Under the pieces are notes generated by a model that worked only from the letters and a program-made list of their open reading frames with translations, was not told the origin of the DNA and made no database searches. From contig JACOSO010000023.1 of the NCBI GenBank assembly GCA_016178785.1, forward strand, positions 124,001-188,000: DNA of 64,000 bases, in the 5' to 3' direction. The DNA is from Bacteroidota bacterium. Its GTDB lineage: Bacteria; Bacteroidota; Bacteroidia; Cytophagales; Cyclobacteriaceae. The stretch's first letter is position 1. Every line of letters begins with the position of its first letter. The position numbers were made by a program, and so were the translations under genes. Positions 36,178-45,883 of the stretch are shown one piece after another.

Positions 36178-36360
36178 TAAGAATCTGTAAAGCAATAAGT
36201 TTCATAAGAAATCTTTGATGGAGTTTTACTCCAATGGTTATCTCATCTTTAGGCTGAATAGTAACTAAGATATTTTGCAACAAAAACAGGATATTTGCGC
36301 TCGACATTGATGAATTTCCTTGTCAGTGCCGAAATAGGGCGATAATCTAAATCTCTTGGC

Positions 36361-39204
36361 GTGAATTCTTATTACCAATCATTGATTCTGGTTTTTGTAT
36401 GTATGCTCGATTGCGTTGGCCAAGAATTCACATTTAAAAATTATAACGAACAAAACGGGCTGCCAAGTTCTGAAGTCTACCAGGTGTTTCAGGACCACGA
36501 GGGGTTCATCTGGTTTGCCACCGATAATGGCGTGGTAAGATTTGATGGGGGCGAATTTAAATTATTCAACAAATCGAATGGCCTGGCAGATGCTGTAGTT
36601 TTCTCAATCATTGAAGATCCCAACTACAATCTATGGTTCAAAACCTTTGCACGAGTAACTTCCATTTATAAAAATGGAAAAATGACTCCGTACAAATTTA
36701 ACGACCACCTGAAGTCAATGAATGGAACCGAGTTTATGTCAATGGCAGTCGATAGCCTTGGTCAGGTTTATGTTTCCCAATATGGATTTGTCAGAATCAC
36801 ACGTCATGGTGTAAAGGAGCAAATAGCAGTACCACCGCGTGCTTTCAGCATTTTGCGATTTGCAAAAAAGGATTTTATGGTTGGATTCCTTCCAAGTCAG
36901 AGTTTGGAGAATGTTTATTTTAATGGAAAGAAGTTTAGCATTCGGATTTCTACAGATGAGGGCACTGGCTCTGTAATTTGCAAGCTCTGGCATGACGAAA
37001 TGTACCTGGCGGTAAACAAGATATTATTCAAGCTTACAGGGAATGAAGCAAAACCGGTCTTGGTCTCTCCAGAGCCTATTATCCATCTGTCGGTTGACAA
37101 AGAAAATAATTTTTGGATTGGTTGTTTGAATAACGGTGCGTTATACTTTTCAGATAATTCCTTTAAGCATCCCCAGGAAATGCCCTTACTGAAAGGTCGT
37201 TCCGTTACATCTATACTTCAGGACACGGAAGGGGGTTTTTGGTTTTCAACCTTGGAGAGGGGGGTCTACTATATACCTAACCATAAAATCATGAGTCATA
37301 ATTTGCCGGAGGATTCAAAAATGAATTTTGCTCTGTCAAATGATGAAAGCGTTTTCGTTGGCTTTTACAGTGGAGCTTTACTGAACATAGATAAGAAGAC
37401 AAGGCAGAAGAAATGGTCTGTAGATTTACACAAACCGGTGGTAGCAGGTGAATTCCTGAAAGACGACAGCCTATTATGGATTTCAACCTCTCTCAATTCT
37501 GTATTATTAAATAAACAAGGGGTAGTGGTGAAAGAGTATCCGTTTATTGCTGAAGTTGGCTCGAAATTTATGGCAAAGAAATTTTTTAAGACTCACGATC
37601 GAATTTGGGGCGTCAATCGCTATGGAGCATTAGAGTTTGATTTGAAAAGCAATTTACTATCCATGCATAAACTTGACTTTTGGAGCAGGAGCATTTTTGT
37701 GAACGGCAATGATGTTTATTTAGCCGGCATAACGGGGCTGCGCAAAACGGACAAGTCTTTTAGAAAGATCACGGAGATCAGTGCATTCAGCAATGATACA
37801 ATATCAGGGTTAACACTCATGCCAGGCAAGAGAATTCTGGTGTCGACAGTGGGCAGCGGGTTTAAAATAATTGAAGGAGAAAAGATCACATCGTATTCAA
37901 AAAAAGAAGGACTCATCTTTGAAAGTATTTATGCAACTGCAGTTGACAGCTCGCTATGGCTGGGCACGGAAAAGGGGCTTCTAAAAGTCGATCTCAACTT
38001 ATTATTGGATAAGGGCGAGTTCAGCTACAACCTTCTTGATAAAACATCAGGCCTGATTAGCAACAAAGTGAATTACATTGCGCGAAGTGGAAACGAAACA
38101 TGGTGCATCTCCAATGATGGTTTTTCTGTATTCGATGACCGGGAGATTCGTTTTGCCAATAAGAACCCCGTACCTCGCATTGATAGAATAAGTGTCAATT
38201 CAAGTACGGTAGACTCCACTCAATTGGTTGATTTGTCCTACCGGGACAATAATATTGGTTTTGATTTTGGGTTTCAGTCCTACAATAACAGGAATCTTTT
38301 CTTAAGACATAGGTCTTCTTCCTCCGTTCAATGGAATTACACCCAGGATTTTAATGTCAATTATTATTCATTAGCCTCGGGCAAATACACATTCGATGTA
38401 GAATATTCAACGGACCGTACCCACTGGAAAAAGATCATCTTTCCGAGCACTGTGAATATCAAACCGGTGTGGTGGGAAACGATCTACTTTAGATTGATGA
38501 TCCTGCTCGTAACAGGTTTGATCTTTTTCATTTACTTCCGTGCAAAATATAAAAGCAGGTTGTTGAAGCTGGAGCTGGCCGATAAGTTAAAGTCAGAGAA
38601 GGAGCGCATCGCCCAGGATCTTCACGATAACATTGGTTCGAAATTAGTCTCTTTGTCTTTGGGGTTTAATCATGTGGTAAAAGAATATGAGATAGAATCT
38701 TCAACAGCAGAGCAAATTTATAGCAATGTTAATTCAACTGTATCCGAACTTAGGGATACGATCTGGGCTATACAAAAGGAGGGTGTAACCGTGGTCGAAT
38801 TTTGCGACAAAGTGAAAAACCTGGTGTGGAGGCTAAGGCAAAATAACGGCACTATTCACTATGATCTGCAGATTAAAACAACACAGGAGAATATCACACT
38901 CAAGCCAACCCAGGCTATAAACCTTTATCGCATTGTCCAGGAGGCAATAGCTAACAGCCAGAAATACAGCCAGGCAGATCTCATTTCTTTAAATGTTTGT
39001 GACGATAAACTCAATCGTTTTTGTGTAAAAGTGGAAGACAACGGAAGAGGTTTTAATTTAAACAACTCCCCTTTCAATGAGCGATACGGATTAAAAAATA
39101 TGAGATCAAGAGCGGAGGAGATCAAGGCATCATTTGAAATATCCACGGAGCCAATGAAAGGAACACAGGTGATGGTTTCTCTCCGACTTACCGATGAGAC
39201 CTAA
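36361..39204 (+). CDS. Two-component-propeller sensor histidine kinase
   Basis: 947 residues from the GTG at 36361, needed to include a signal peptide. A periplasmic two-bladed propeller sensor of Reg_prop repeats follows (YQVFQDHEGFIWFATDNGVVRFDG and similar). Next are a Y_Y_Y domain (about 620-700), one transmembrane helix (about 717-735; MILLVTGLIFFIYF), a HisKA_3 dimerisation helix with the phospho-acceptor His in RIAQDLHDNIGSKL, and a HATPase with VEDNGRGF and YGLKNMRSRAEEI. This is the NarL-class kinase type. Its stop overlaps the convergent response regulator gene by 4 bp. Confidence 0.86.
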   Translation: MNSYYQSLILVFVCMLDCVGQEFTFKNYNEQNGLPSSEVYQVFQDHEGFIWFATDNGVVRFDGGEFKLFNKSNGLADAVVFSIIEDPNYNLWFKTFARVTSIYKNGKMTPYKFNDHLKSMNGTEFMSMAVDSLGQVYVSQYGFVRITRHGVKEQIAVPPRAFSILRFAKKDFMVGFLPSQSLENVYFNGKKFSIRISTDEGTGSVICKLWHDEMYLAVNKILFKLTGNEAKPVLVSPEPIIHLSVDKENNFWIGCLNNGALYFSDNSFKHPQEMPLLKGRSVTSILQDTEGGFWFSTLERGVYYIPNHKIMSHNLPEDSKMNFALSNDESVFVGFYSGALLNIDKKTRQKKWSVDLHKPVVAGEFLKDDSLLWISTSLNSVLLNKQGVVVKEYPFIAEVGSKFMAKKFFKTHDRIWGVNRYGALEFDLKSNLLSMHKLDFWSRSIFVNGNDVYLAGITGLRKTDKSFRKITEISAFSNDTISGLTLMPGKRILVSTVGSGFKIIEGEKITSYSKKEGLIFESIYATAVDSSLWLGTEKGLLKVDLNLLLDKGEFSYNLLDKTSGLISNKVNYIARSGNETWCISNDGFSVFDDREIRFANKNPVPRIDRISVNSSTVDSTQLVDLSYRDNNIGFDFGFQSYNNRNLFLRHRSSSSVQWNYTQDFNVNYYSLASGKYTFDVEYSTDRTHWKKIIFPSTVNIKPVWWETIYFRLMILLVTGLIFFIYFRAKYKSRLLKLELADKLKSEKERIAQDLHDNIGSKLVSLSLGFNHVVKEYEIESSTAEQIYSNVNSTVSELRDTIWAIQKEGVTVVEFCDKVKNLVWRLRQNNGTIHYDLQIKTTQENITLKPTQAINLYRIVQEAIANSQKYSQADLISLNVCDDKLNRFCVKVEDNGRGFNLNNSPFNERYGLKNMRSRAEEIKASFEISTEPMKGTQVMVSLRLTDET

Positions 39205-39854
39205 AGCCCTGCTTTCTTTATGGCTTCAATTTTATTGTTAACCTGCAGCTTTGTGAAAATGTTCATCATGTGCTTCTTCACGGTATTAGGTGCAATCGCT
39301 AAGGTGTCGGCAACGTTGTCATAAGTTGCCCCTTGTTCAACCAATCGTAAGATCTCAAATTCACGGTCAGTTAAAATCACTCCCTCGGCAGTTTCTTTTT
39401 GCAGTTTGCTCCTGTTGGTGGCTGGCGATAGAAATGCGATTGCCTTCCGCGCGATGCTGGGCGACATCTGGGCGCCACCGTTGTAAACATCAAGAATAGT
39501 CTTAAGAATAAAAGAAGGCTTTTCATTTTTAAGTAAATAGCCAACAGCCCCCACCCGGAAAGCATCAAAAATCAGTTCGTCAGTATCCGAGATGGTAAAC
39601 ATGACGATAAGAATATCCGGAAAGAGTTCTTTGATCAACCGTGTGGCGTGAATTCCTTCGTCAGGAAAGCCCATGCTTATATCCATAATAATTACCTGTG
39701 GGCGCTGCTCAGGAGGTAACTGCTGAAGGTGCTTGAAAAATTTAATTCCTCCGTTGCTGATATCTATCGATTCGATTTCCGAAAACTCGAGGAGTTCTTT
39801 CTTTAAAGCGGTGGCAAGGGCTTCATCATCGTCAACAATTGCAAGTTTGATCAT
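39201..39854 (-). CDS. LuxR/NarL-family response regulator
   Basis: 217 residues from the ATG at 39854; the frame extends to 39890 without family support. The receiver domain (MIKLAIVDDDEALA; phospho-acceptor Asp in VIIMDISMG; Lys in LLKNEKP) is followed by a LuxR-type HTH (LTDREFEILRLVEQGATYDNVADTL, NTVKKHMMNIFTKLQV). It pairs naturally with the HisKA_3 kinase at 36361, although the genes are tail-to-tail, overlap by 4 bp and must be transcribed separately. Confidence 0.86.
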   Translation of the reverse strand: MIKLAIVDDDEALATALKKELLEFSEIESIDISNGGIKFFKHLQQLPPEQRPQVIIMDISMGFPDEGIHATRLIKELFPDILIVMFTISDTDELIFDAFRVGAVGYLLKNEKPSFILKTILDVYNGGAQMSPSIARKAIAFLSPATNRSKLQKETAEGVILTDREFEILRLVEQGATYDNVADTLAIAPNTVKKHMMNIFTKLQVNNKIEAIKKAGL

Positions 39855-40055
39855 GGCTGCAAAAGTAACTGTCTTTCCAGCAGGCGACAATACTTCTTTT
39901 GGAGTACATAAGAAGGATTTTCCTGTATTTCATTAGAAATTTTACATCGCTTGCAATCTGCGAGGAAGCTTTAAAGAAAATTTGCTGACTCAAGTTCTGT
40001 TTAAAACCTTACTCAAACAGTATGGCCTTGGTAAAAGAAATCCCGATAGGTTTGA

Positions 40056-40391
40056 TTACTTTTTAACGCTATCGGCAGGTTTTGCCTGTTGCTTAGGAAG
40101 GGCTGCAGGAGCGGCTTGTTGCTCATTAGCTTTCTCCATGATCTCGTCTGTAGTCGCTGCAACGTTTGGCGTTGTGAAGTTAGTAGCTAACGAAAATGCG
40201 ATAATCGCTATGGCAAAACCCCAGGTGAGGCGCTCAAGGATATCTCCCGTCTTTTTCACCCCGATAAGGTTGCTGGCACCTGAGCCACCAAATTGGCTGG
40301 AAAGGCCACCACCTTTGGAATTCTGGGCTAACACTACTAAAACCAATAAAATTGCGCTAACAATGGCAAGGCTGATCAATAATACGTACAT
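40056..40391 (-). CDS. secG: Preprotein translocase subunit SecG
   Basis: 111 residues. Two transmembrane helices (about 3-22 and 53-72) flank the conserved cytoplasmic loop QNSKGGGLSSQFGGSGASNLIG. This is the small accessory subunit of the SecYEG channel that assists protein export. An Ala/Gln-rich, probably disordered tail follows the second helix. It starts 3 bp after the TPR-like gene, so the two are co-transcribed. Confidence 0.93.
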   Translation of the reverse strand: MYVLLISLAIVSAILLVLVVLAQNSKGGGLSSQFGGSGASNLIGVKKTGDILERLTWGFAIAIIAFSLATNFTTPNVAATTDEIMEKANEQQAAPAALPKQQAKPADSVKK

Positions 40392-40394
40392 GGC

Positions 40395-41222
40395 TTATTT
40401 TCTTAAATCTTCAATTTGGGCTGCAAAGTAAGCCTTTTTCTGGGGAAACTTCCAAATCAGTTTTTTCAAAGCTTCTATGGCCTTCTCTTTTTTGCCCTGT
40501 TTCAATAGAATTTCAACCAATGTTTCCGAAACGATATTATCCCCGAATTGTCCACTATGCTCGGACAGATCATTACTTTCTTGCGGAGGAGGTGGAAGTG
40601 TTGATTTTGTTCTGGTAATGGAGGGCTGTGTCTTTATGAATTGATCTATGATTTCGATCTGTTCGATCTGCTTGATGCTTTCAGGCTTTATTTTTTTTTT
40701 TGTCGTTTTGATTTCCTCGACCAGGTCTGTTGCAATCATTGGTACCGGCTTGTGCTCCGTTTTTTCTTTTTTTCCTGCCTGTACTGCAGCCTTTTCAGCC
40801 GCTGTAAGGGGAGAAGCTTTCTCACTCTCCATCTTTTCAATGAAATCCTCAAAAGCTTTCTTAGACTCATGCATGGTGGCTATGTCGGCCATCAATTGAT
40901 CGAGGAATTGGTCGTTTGACTTTGTATCTGTCGAAGAAGCCTTAGGTAATTCTTCGGTAACTAATGATTTAGATTCTACTCTTATGCGAACAGGGGCAGT
41001 CATCACAGATTTTAGCGCTGAGCGGTCTGTGCTGTAAATGGCGCTTTTGTGAAGCAATTTTTCTTTGGATTGAAGACCGTTGTCTTGTGCCGCCCGTGCG
41101 GCAAGATTGTTGATCACCTGGCTGTAAGGAAAATCTGTTGATAACGAAGCGAGCTCATTTGCTTCCTCAGCCGTCAATGAAGTAAAATTGGCCAACAGAT
41201 TATTAAATGATTCTCTTTCCAC
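40395..41222 (-). CDS. TPR-like protein upstream of secG
   Basis: 275 residues, no signal peptide. The N-terminal helical part (LLANFTSLTAEEANELASLSTDFPYSQVINNLAA) and a long charged, Lys/Glu-rich middle precede a C-terminal helix pair (SETLVEILLKQGKKEKAIEALKKLIWKFPQK) that reads as one TPR unit. Genes like this sit upstream of secG in other Bacteroidota as far as I recall; the function is unknown, and a tether or assembly role is only a guess. It ends 3 bp before secG. Confidence 0.65.
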   Translation of the reverse strand: MERESFNNLLANFTSLTAEEANELASLSTDFPYSQVINNLAARAAQDNGLQSKEKLLHKSAIYSTDRSALKSVMTAPVRIRVESKSLVTEELPKASSTDTKSNDQFLDQLMADIATMHESKKAFEDFIEKMESEKASPLTAAEKAAVQAGKKEKTEHKPVPMIATDLVEEIKTTKKKIKPESIKQIEQIEIIDQFIKTQPSITRTKSTLPPPPQESNDLSEHSGQFGDNIVSETLVEILLKQGKKEKAIEALKKLIWKFPQKKAYFAAQIEDLRK

Positions 41223-41401
41223 AGGCTACAGGTTCGAGGAAAGTAAATGTAAAATAAAAAGGAGGCAGAAACAACAATTTACTGGTCGCGGAAACCTGAA
41301 ATCGTCACCCGTTGTTTGCAGGAAATCCCTTTTAAAGAAACTCAAGTCATGAAGTGTGATACTCGCAGCTCCAGATCACGATCACGTTCTTGGCAGTGCC
41401 G

Positions 41402-41572
41402 TTATACCGTCACCCTTTTCTTGGTTGTTAACTTCCTTGTCTGTTTACGAGGTGAACTTTGCTTGACTTTAAGTTTCTTAATTGCCTCACTTATTCTTTT
41501 CCCCTCTTCTTTTGTTAAGGGTTCAACACCACCAATAAAGTCAACATCCAGTTCTTTTTTTTTGGCTCTCAT
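41402..41572 (-). CDS. 56-residue small basic protein
   Basis: A 57-codon frame from ATG 41572 to TAA 41402. The protein begins MRAKKKELDVDFIGGVEPLT and ends in a very basic Lys/Arg/Thr-rich tail. Its ATG overlaps, as ATGA, the TGA that ends the shifted reading frame of the upstream GNAT-like gene, which argues that both were translated as a coupled pair. ELDVDFIGG followed by LTKEE looks conserved in similar small Bacteroidota ORFs from memory. It could be an antitoxin or partner of the upstream gene; this is unproven. Confidence 0.55.
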   Translation of the reverse strand: MRAKKKELDVDFIGGVEPLTKEEGKRISEAIKKLKVKQSSPRKQTRKLTTKKRVTV

Positions 41573-42103
41573 AACTCAGTGTTTTTAAAGTATCTGTCTA
41601 ATAATTTTAAGGCTGATCTGGTTTCAATAACCATTAACCTTCCACCTGCATGAAAGGCCCAATGTCTCAACATAATGATTGATTAATTGGGTTTTTGAAA
41701 CGAATGATATGTTTCCCTCAAACCCTCGCTGAAAAGAAAGTCGACAAGCAAATGCTACCAAGTTTCCAGGCACTCCTTCGTAGACTTTTTCGCTGCCTTT
41801 GTTAAAGGGAGCGCTCTCGACCAAGTGCATATATACATGGTCGGACTTAATCTCAAGGCTCATTAATCCTTGAGTTATATTTTTGTTTTCAGTCGTAGTG
41901 AGTTTATAAACTTCTCTATCGGGTTGATTTAACTCAAATTTCCAGTCGAAAACCCAACCGTTTTTCTTAGTAACAGTTTTTAAGTCCTCTCTTGTCAGGT
42001 GAATGATACTGGTCGTGAAACTGTCCCTCGTAATTCTGTTCTCAATCGAATTGGTCAGCTTATCAATTACAAAATTGAGTCCTTTAGTCATTCGTTTTTT
42101 CAC
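41569..42103 (-). pseudogene. Frameshifted GNAT-like gene
   Basis: The first frame (GTG 42103, or ATG 42091) runs 159 codons to a stop at 41624 and ends with an ill-fitting tail. Moving one base near 41660 (the GGGCC after ...HYVETLG) restores a frame encoding AFHAGGRLMVIETRSALKLL and ending at TGA 41569-41571, which overlaps the ATG of the next gene. The N-terminal 150 residues end in VAFACRLSFQRGFEGNISFV, reminiscent of GNAT acetyltransferase C-termini. It is probably a recently inactivated gene, or a sequencing error; the GNAT label is tentative. Confidence 0.6.
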
Positions 42104-42152
42104 AACACAAATTACTCATTTCTGTCCGTTTTTTAGGAGTGATTCATGTGAA

Positions 42153-42692
42153 TTACCAGGTAGCTATCGTGGCATTAAAAATATCGATCATGATCTGATC
42201 GAAGATTTTCTTCTCAAGCGATTCTTGAACAGAAAAAAATTCAGAAGTGCTATTGTCAAAGTCCGCGTAGAAGGAAAAAGTGCGGTCTTTAAAACTGTTT
42301 TTAGGCTCAAGCGTATCAACGTAGTTTACTTTCACGGCAATGGTTAGCCTCGTTTGCGCTCCATAGTTAGGAGTAACGTTAGTACCCGTACCTTGGCTAG
42401 CCTGCGGAGCGATTGGCGCGGTTGCATAGGTAACGATCGTTCCTTCAATTTGAAGTTCGCCATTAGCAGGCACAACTCGCAAGCTTGAATTTTGCTGATA
42501 ATAATCCTTCACTCTGTTAGTCACAGTTTGGCCTAAATTGGCCGGACTTAATTCCGTGTTGTTGTAAAACTGATCTACCTGAATCGATTTTGCATTGGTC
42601 GAAGCACCTGAAAGAGAATACTTAATGCATCCGTTCAATAAAATCATTGAACTGATTGCGATTAGTAACGTGAGAACTGAAAACCGATTCAT
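42153..42692 (-). CDS. lptE: LPS-assembly lipoprotein LptE-like
   Basis: 179 residues from the ATG at 42692; the longer frame to 42716 only reads through CATGTGTT repeats. A lipoprotein signal ends at ILLNGC. The mature protein matches the Bacteroidota LptE pattern: SLSGAST...SIQVDQFYNNTELSPANLGQTVTNRVKDYY split over two helices and strands, then LQIEGTIVTYATAPIAPQ. LptE plugs the LptD outer-membrane translocon for lipopolysaccharide. It lies downstream of the sigma-54 activator gene on the same strand, 147 bp away. Confidence 0.82.
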   Translation of the reverse strand: MNRFSVLTLLIAISSMILLNGCIKYSLSGASTNAKSIQVDQFYNNTELSPANLGQTVTNRVKDYYQQNSSLRVVPANGELQIEGTIVTYATAPIAPQASQGTGTNVTPNYGAQTRLTIAVKVNYVDTLEPKNSFKDRTFSFYADFDNSTSEFFSVQESLEKKIFDQIMIDIFNATIATW

Positions 42693-42778
42693 GTGTTCAT
42701 GTGTTGATGTGCTCATGTGTTGACGGTACCATGTTTTGTCAACTGTCTACTGCCTTTGTTCAAATTTTGAGTTGCAAA

Positions 42779-42838
42779 TGCCTACTCCCCAACGTCTAAT
42801 CCCTAATGCCCAAGACCCAATGCCTAATACCTAATGCC
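42779..42838. repeat. Degenerate GGCATTAG-type octamer repeats
   Basis: On the minus strand the region upstream of lptE repeats GGCATTAG, GGTATTAG, GGCATTGG and GGGCATTAG-like words several times. A second repeat (about 42692-42722, CATGTGTT-type words) follows closer to the lptE start. No coding potential; it is typical of short intergenic tandem repeats in this genome. Confidence 0.6.
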
Positions 42839-44083
42839 TTATTTTTCCAGATCGTATTCTTTAATTTTTCGATAAAGCGTTCTTTCAGAGATCCCGAGAT
42901 CGCGGGCAGCATACTTGCGCTTGTTTTTATTTTTGCTCAACGCACGCACGATCAGCTCTTTTTCTTTCTTCTGAATGGAAAGCGATTCGTCTTCGGCCTC
43001 GTGTGAAATGTCTTGAATCTCTTCTTCGACTTCATCCGGAACATTGCTTTGGGCAAGAACCACCGGCTGATCTTGGGGAATTTTCGTTTCCTGAATCCCT
43101 TCAAAAAGATGGGTGTTGTTTTTCAGAATCTGGTGCGCTTTCGTTGGGTCGGCAAACATCTCAAGCACCATCTTCTTCACTTCAGTCACATCTTTCTTCA
43201 AGTCGAAAAGTACTTTGTAAAGAATCTCTCTTTCCGAAATGTTTTCTTTTGAATGCTGTCCATTAATCACTGCCGGAAGATTGGTTTCTTTGGGTAGATA
43301 ATGTTCTAGCGTAACGGCATCGATTTCCTTTTGATTGGCTGAGAGAACTGAAATTTGCTCGGCCAGATTTTTCAGCTGACGAATATTCCCCGGAAAACGA
43401 AAATTCAACAGAACCGATTTTGCCTCCTCAGTCAACGAAATAGGTTTTACTTTATATTTCTCGGCAAAGTCAGAAGCAAATTTTCTGAAAAGTAACTCCA
43501 CATCTTTTCCGCGGTCGCGCAAGGGCGGAACAAAAATAGGAACCGTGTTCAATCGGTAGTAAAGATCCTCGCGAAAACGCCCTTCCGAGACTTTGTTCAA
43601 CAAATTCACATTCGTTGCGGCAACCACACGCACATCGGTCTTCAAAACTTTCGATGAACCTACTTTGATAAACTCACCGTACTCCAATACACGGAGCAAC
43701 CTTGCCTGCGTTCCCAAAGGCATTTCACCAATCTCGTCCAGGAAAATCGTTCCGCCATTCGTCACTTCAAAATATCCTTTACGCGCTTCATGTGCCCCTG
43801 TGAATGAGCCTTTTTCATGACCGAACAGCTCTGAATCAATTGTTCCTTCAGGAATCGAGCCGCAGTTGATAGCTATAAACTGTCCGTGCTTACGGGGGCT
43901 AAGGTTGTGAATGATTTTTGAAAACGATTCTTTGCCACTACCGCTCTCACCTGTAATCAATACCGACATGTCGGTAGGAGCTACTTGCATGGCTATGTGC
44001 ACGGCATGGTTTAGCATGGGCGCATTGCCAATGATGCCGAACCGTTGTTTAATATTTTGTATTTCAGTTTCGAGGTTTGCCAT
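42839..44083 (-). CDS. Sigma-54-dependent transcriptional activator
   Basis: 414 residues. A sigma-54 interaction AAA+ domain starts near residue 16 with no receiver domain in front. Walker A is GESGSGKE, the sigma-54 contact loop is GSFTGA (usually GAFTGA), and GTIFLDEIGEMP carries Walker B. FREDLYYRLNT is a further signature. After a non-conserved linker, a Fis-type HTH closes the protein (YAARDLGISERTLYRKIKEYDL). It implies sigma-54 regulation in this organism. It lies 2 bp downstream of miaB and upstream of lptE. Confidence 0.9.
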   Translation of the reverse strand: MANLETEIQNIKQRFGIIGNAPMLNHAVHIAMQVAPTDMSVLITGESGSGKESFSKIIHNLSPRKHGQFIAINCGSIPEGTIDSELFGHEKGSFTGAHEARKGYFEVTNGGTIFLDEIGEMPLGTQARLLRVLEYGEFIKVGSSKVLKTDVRVVAATNVNLLNKVSEGRFREDLYYRLNTVPIFVPPLRDRGKDVELLFRKFASDFAEKYKVKPISLTEEAKSVLLNFRFPGNIRQLKNLAEQISVLSANQKEIDAVTLEHYLPKETNLPAVINGQHSKENISEREILYKVLFDLKKDVTEVKKMVLEMFADPTKAHQILKNNTHLFEGIQETKIPQDQPVVLAQSNVPDEVEEEIQDISHEAEDESLSIQKKEKELIVRALSKNKNKRKYAARDLGISERTLYRKIKEYDLEK

Positions 44084-44085
44084 TT

Positions 44086-45558
44086 CTATTCTACGTCTAC
44101 AATCTTACCGAACAATGTTCCCTGAGAACAACTCTCCACCATTACATTGACGTATTCGCCTTTGTTTTTATTTTCTCTGGGGAAGATCACCACTTTGTTG
44201 GCTGTGTTCCTCCCTTGTAAGAATTCATCTGAACGCTTGGAAGTTCCTTCGATCAAAACTTTATGAATCTTGTTTACGTCCTGCCCATAACGAAACCGTG
44301 ATATTTCTGATTGCTTTTTGATGATCTCATCAAGTCTTCTCTTCTTAACTTCCAATGGAATGTCATCTGCATATTTCTTTGCTGCCAATGTTCCGGGCCT
44401 CTCGGAATAGAAAAACATGAACGAGTAATCGTACTTCACTTCATCCATTATCGAGACGGTCTCCCTATGCTCTTCTTCAGTTTCGGAACAAAAGCCTGCA
44501 ATCATGTCTGATGTGATTCCGCAGTCTTCGCCTAAAATGTTGCGGATGCTTTTCACCCGATCCAAATACCATTCGCGCGAATAGCCCCGGTTCATCAATT
44601 CAAGCACGCGACTACTTCCACTTTGTATGGGAAGGTGAATGTTTTTGCAAATGTTTTCGTACCTGGCCATCGTATGAAGTACTTCATCTGTGATGTCTTT
44701 GGGGTGTGAAGTGGAAAACCGCACTCGAAGATCCGGATGAATTTGCGCGATCATTTCAAGCAGGTTAGCGAAATTTACAATCCGGTTGACTTCTTTCTTC
44801 TCAAGGCGAGCTTTATTGTTTTCCTCTTCGCTCCATTTGTAAGAGTCAACATTTTGGCCAAGTAAAGTCACTTCGCGATAACCCTGATCGAATAGATTCT
44901 TAGCTTCTGCCACAATCGAATGAGGATCGCGACTGCGCTCACGGCCGCGTGTAAATGGCACTACGCAAAACGAACACATGTTGTCGCACCCGCGCATGAT
45001 GGAAACGAATGCCGTTACTCCGTTAGAGTTCAATCGCACTGGGCTGATGTCAGCATACGTTTCCTCACGGGATAAGAATGTATTCACAGCTTTCGCACCA
45101 TCGTCTACTTGAGCAATGAGTTGAGGCAAATCGCGATAGGCATCAGGGCCTGCAACGAGATCAACGATTTTTTCTTCTTCCAGCAATTTGGTTTTCAGCC
45201 GCTCAGCCATGCAGCCAAGAATGCCTACCATCATTTCAGGTTTTTTCTTTTTCAAGCCATGGATATGGTTGAGACGATTACGAACCGTTTGCTCAGCTTT
45301 CTCGCGAATAGAGCACGTGTTCAGAAAAATCAAATCAGCCTGGGTAATATCCGAAGTTGTATCGAAGCCTTCGTTATGCAAAATGGATGCTACAATCTCG
45401 CTATCAGAAAAATTCATTTGACAGCCATAGCTTTCGATGTAAAGCTTGCGCTGATTGCCCGAGTTGGAATCAAGGGTTGCTTTTACCTCTTCGGATGGCT
45501 GGTTCCTGTCCAAAATATCCAGATCAGTGATCAAATTCTGCGTTTCCTGCATCTCCAC
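44086..45558 (-). CDS. miaB: tRNA 2-methylthio-N6-isopentenyladenosine synthase
   Basis: 490 residues. MiaB adds a methylthio group to isopentenyl-A37 of tRNAs using SAM and two iron-sulfur clusters. The N-terminal UPF0004 domain has [23 protein letters not shown] and GCMAERLK. The radical-SAM triad CDNMCSFC lies at about residues 195-202. GQNVDSY and the [15 protein letters not shown] region are typical, and a TRAM-like C-terminus closes it. The start can be ATG 45558 or 45552. Its end is 2 bp from the next gene, so a multi-gene transcript is likely. Confidence 0.95.
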   Translation of the reverse strand: MEMQETQNLITDLDILDRNQPSEEVKATLDSNSGNQRKLYIESYGCQMNFSDSEIVASILHNEGFDTTSDITQADLIFLNTCSIREKAEQTVRNRLNHIHGLKKKKPEMMVGILGCMAERLKTKLLEEEKIVDLVAGPDAYRDLPQLIAQVDDGAKAVNTFLSREETYADISPVRLNSNGVTAFVSIMRGCDNMCSFCVVPFTRGRERSRDPHSIVAEAKNLFDQGYREVTLLGQNVDSYKWSEEENNKARLEKKEVNRIVNFANLLEMIAQIHPDLRVRFSTSHPKDITDEVLHTMARYENICKNIHLPIQSGSSRVLELMNRGYSREWYLDRVKSIRNILGEDCGITSDMIAGFCSETEEEHRETVSIMDEVKYDYSFMFFYSERPGTLAAKKYADDIPLEVKKRRLDEIIKKQSEISRFRYGQDVNKIHKVLIEGTSKRSDEFLQGRNTANKVVIFPRENKNKGEYVNVMVESCSQGTLFGKIVDVE

Positions 45559-45718
45559 TCAATTTTTCGGACTGCAAATTTAAACAAAAAGCTGATCTTT
45601 TAGTGACAGATTGGCAGGAGGGGAACTCTAAATTTAAAGGTTTCAGATTTTAGGAATGGTCTTCTAACTTTCAATAATCCATTTGTTGAGATTATCTTTG
45701 AGAGAATAAAGACTGACA

Positions 45719-45883
45719 ATGACAATCATTATTGATAAAAATATGTCGAAGGAGGAATTTAAAAGCCTTTTGAATAAGTCGAAATCGAAAAAAAAAGGTG
45801 TCAGCGTTAAGACATTTACCGGTAAACTGAGATGGAAGGGAGATGCCTTGAAAGTTCAACGCTCACAGCGCGATGAACAGTAA
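45719..45883 (+). CDS. VapB-like small antitoxin
   Basis: A 54-residue protein from ATG 45719 (MTIIIDKNMSKEEFKSLLNK...), with a basic middle (SKSKKKGVSV) and a tail (FTGKLRWKGDALKVQRSQRDEQ, in two parts) that resembles the C-termini of Bacteroidota VapB antitoxins which bind the PIN toxin. It overlaps the PIN-domain gene by 11 bp in a different frame, the classical antitoxin-first arrangement. The assignment rests on size, position and tail. Confidence 0.68.
   Translation: MTIIIDKNMSKEEFKSLLNKSKSKKKGVSVKTFTGKLRWKGDALKVQRSQRDEQ

Noticed and set aside
41316-41588. Plus-strand frame of 90 codons
   Set aside because: It is the shadow of the 56-aa minus-strand ORF, which has the coupled ATGA start.
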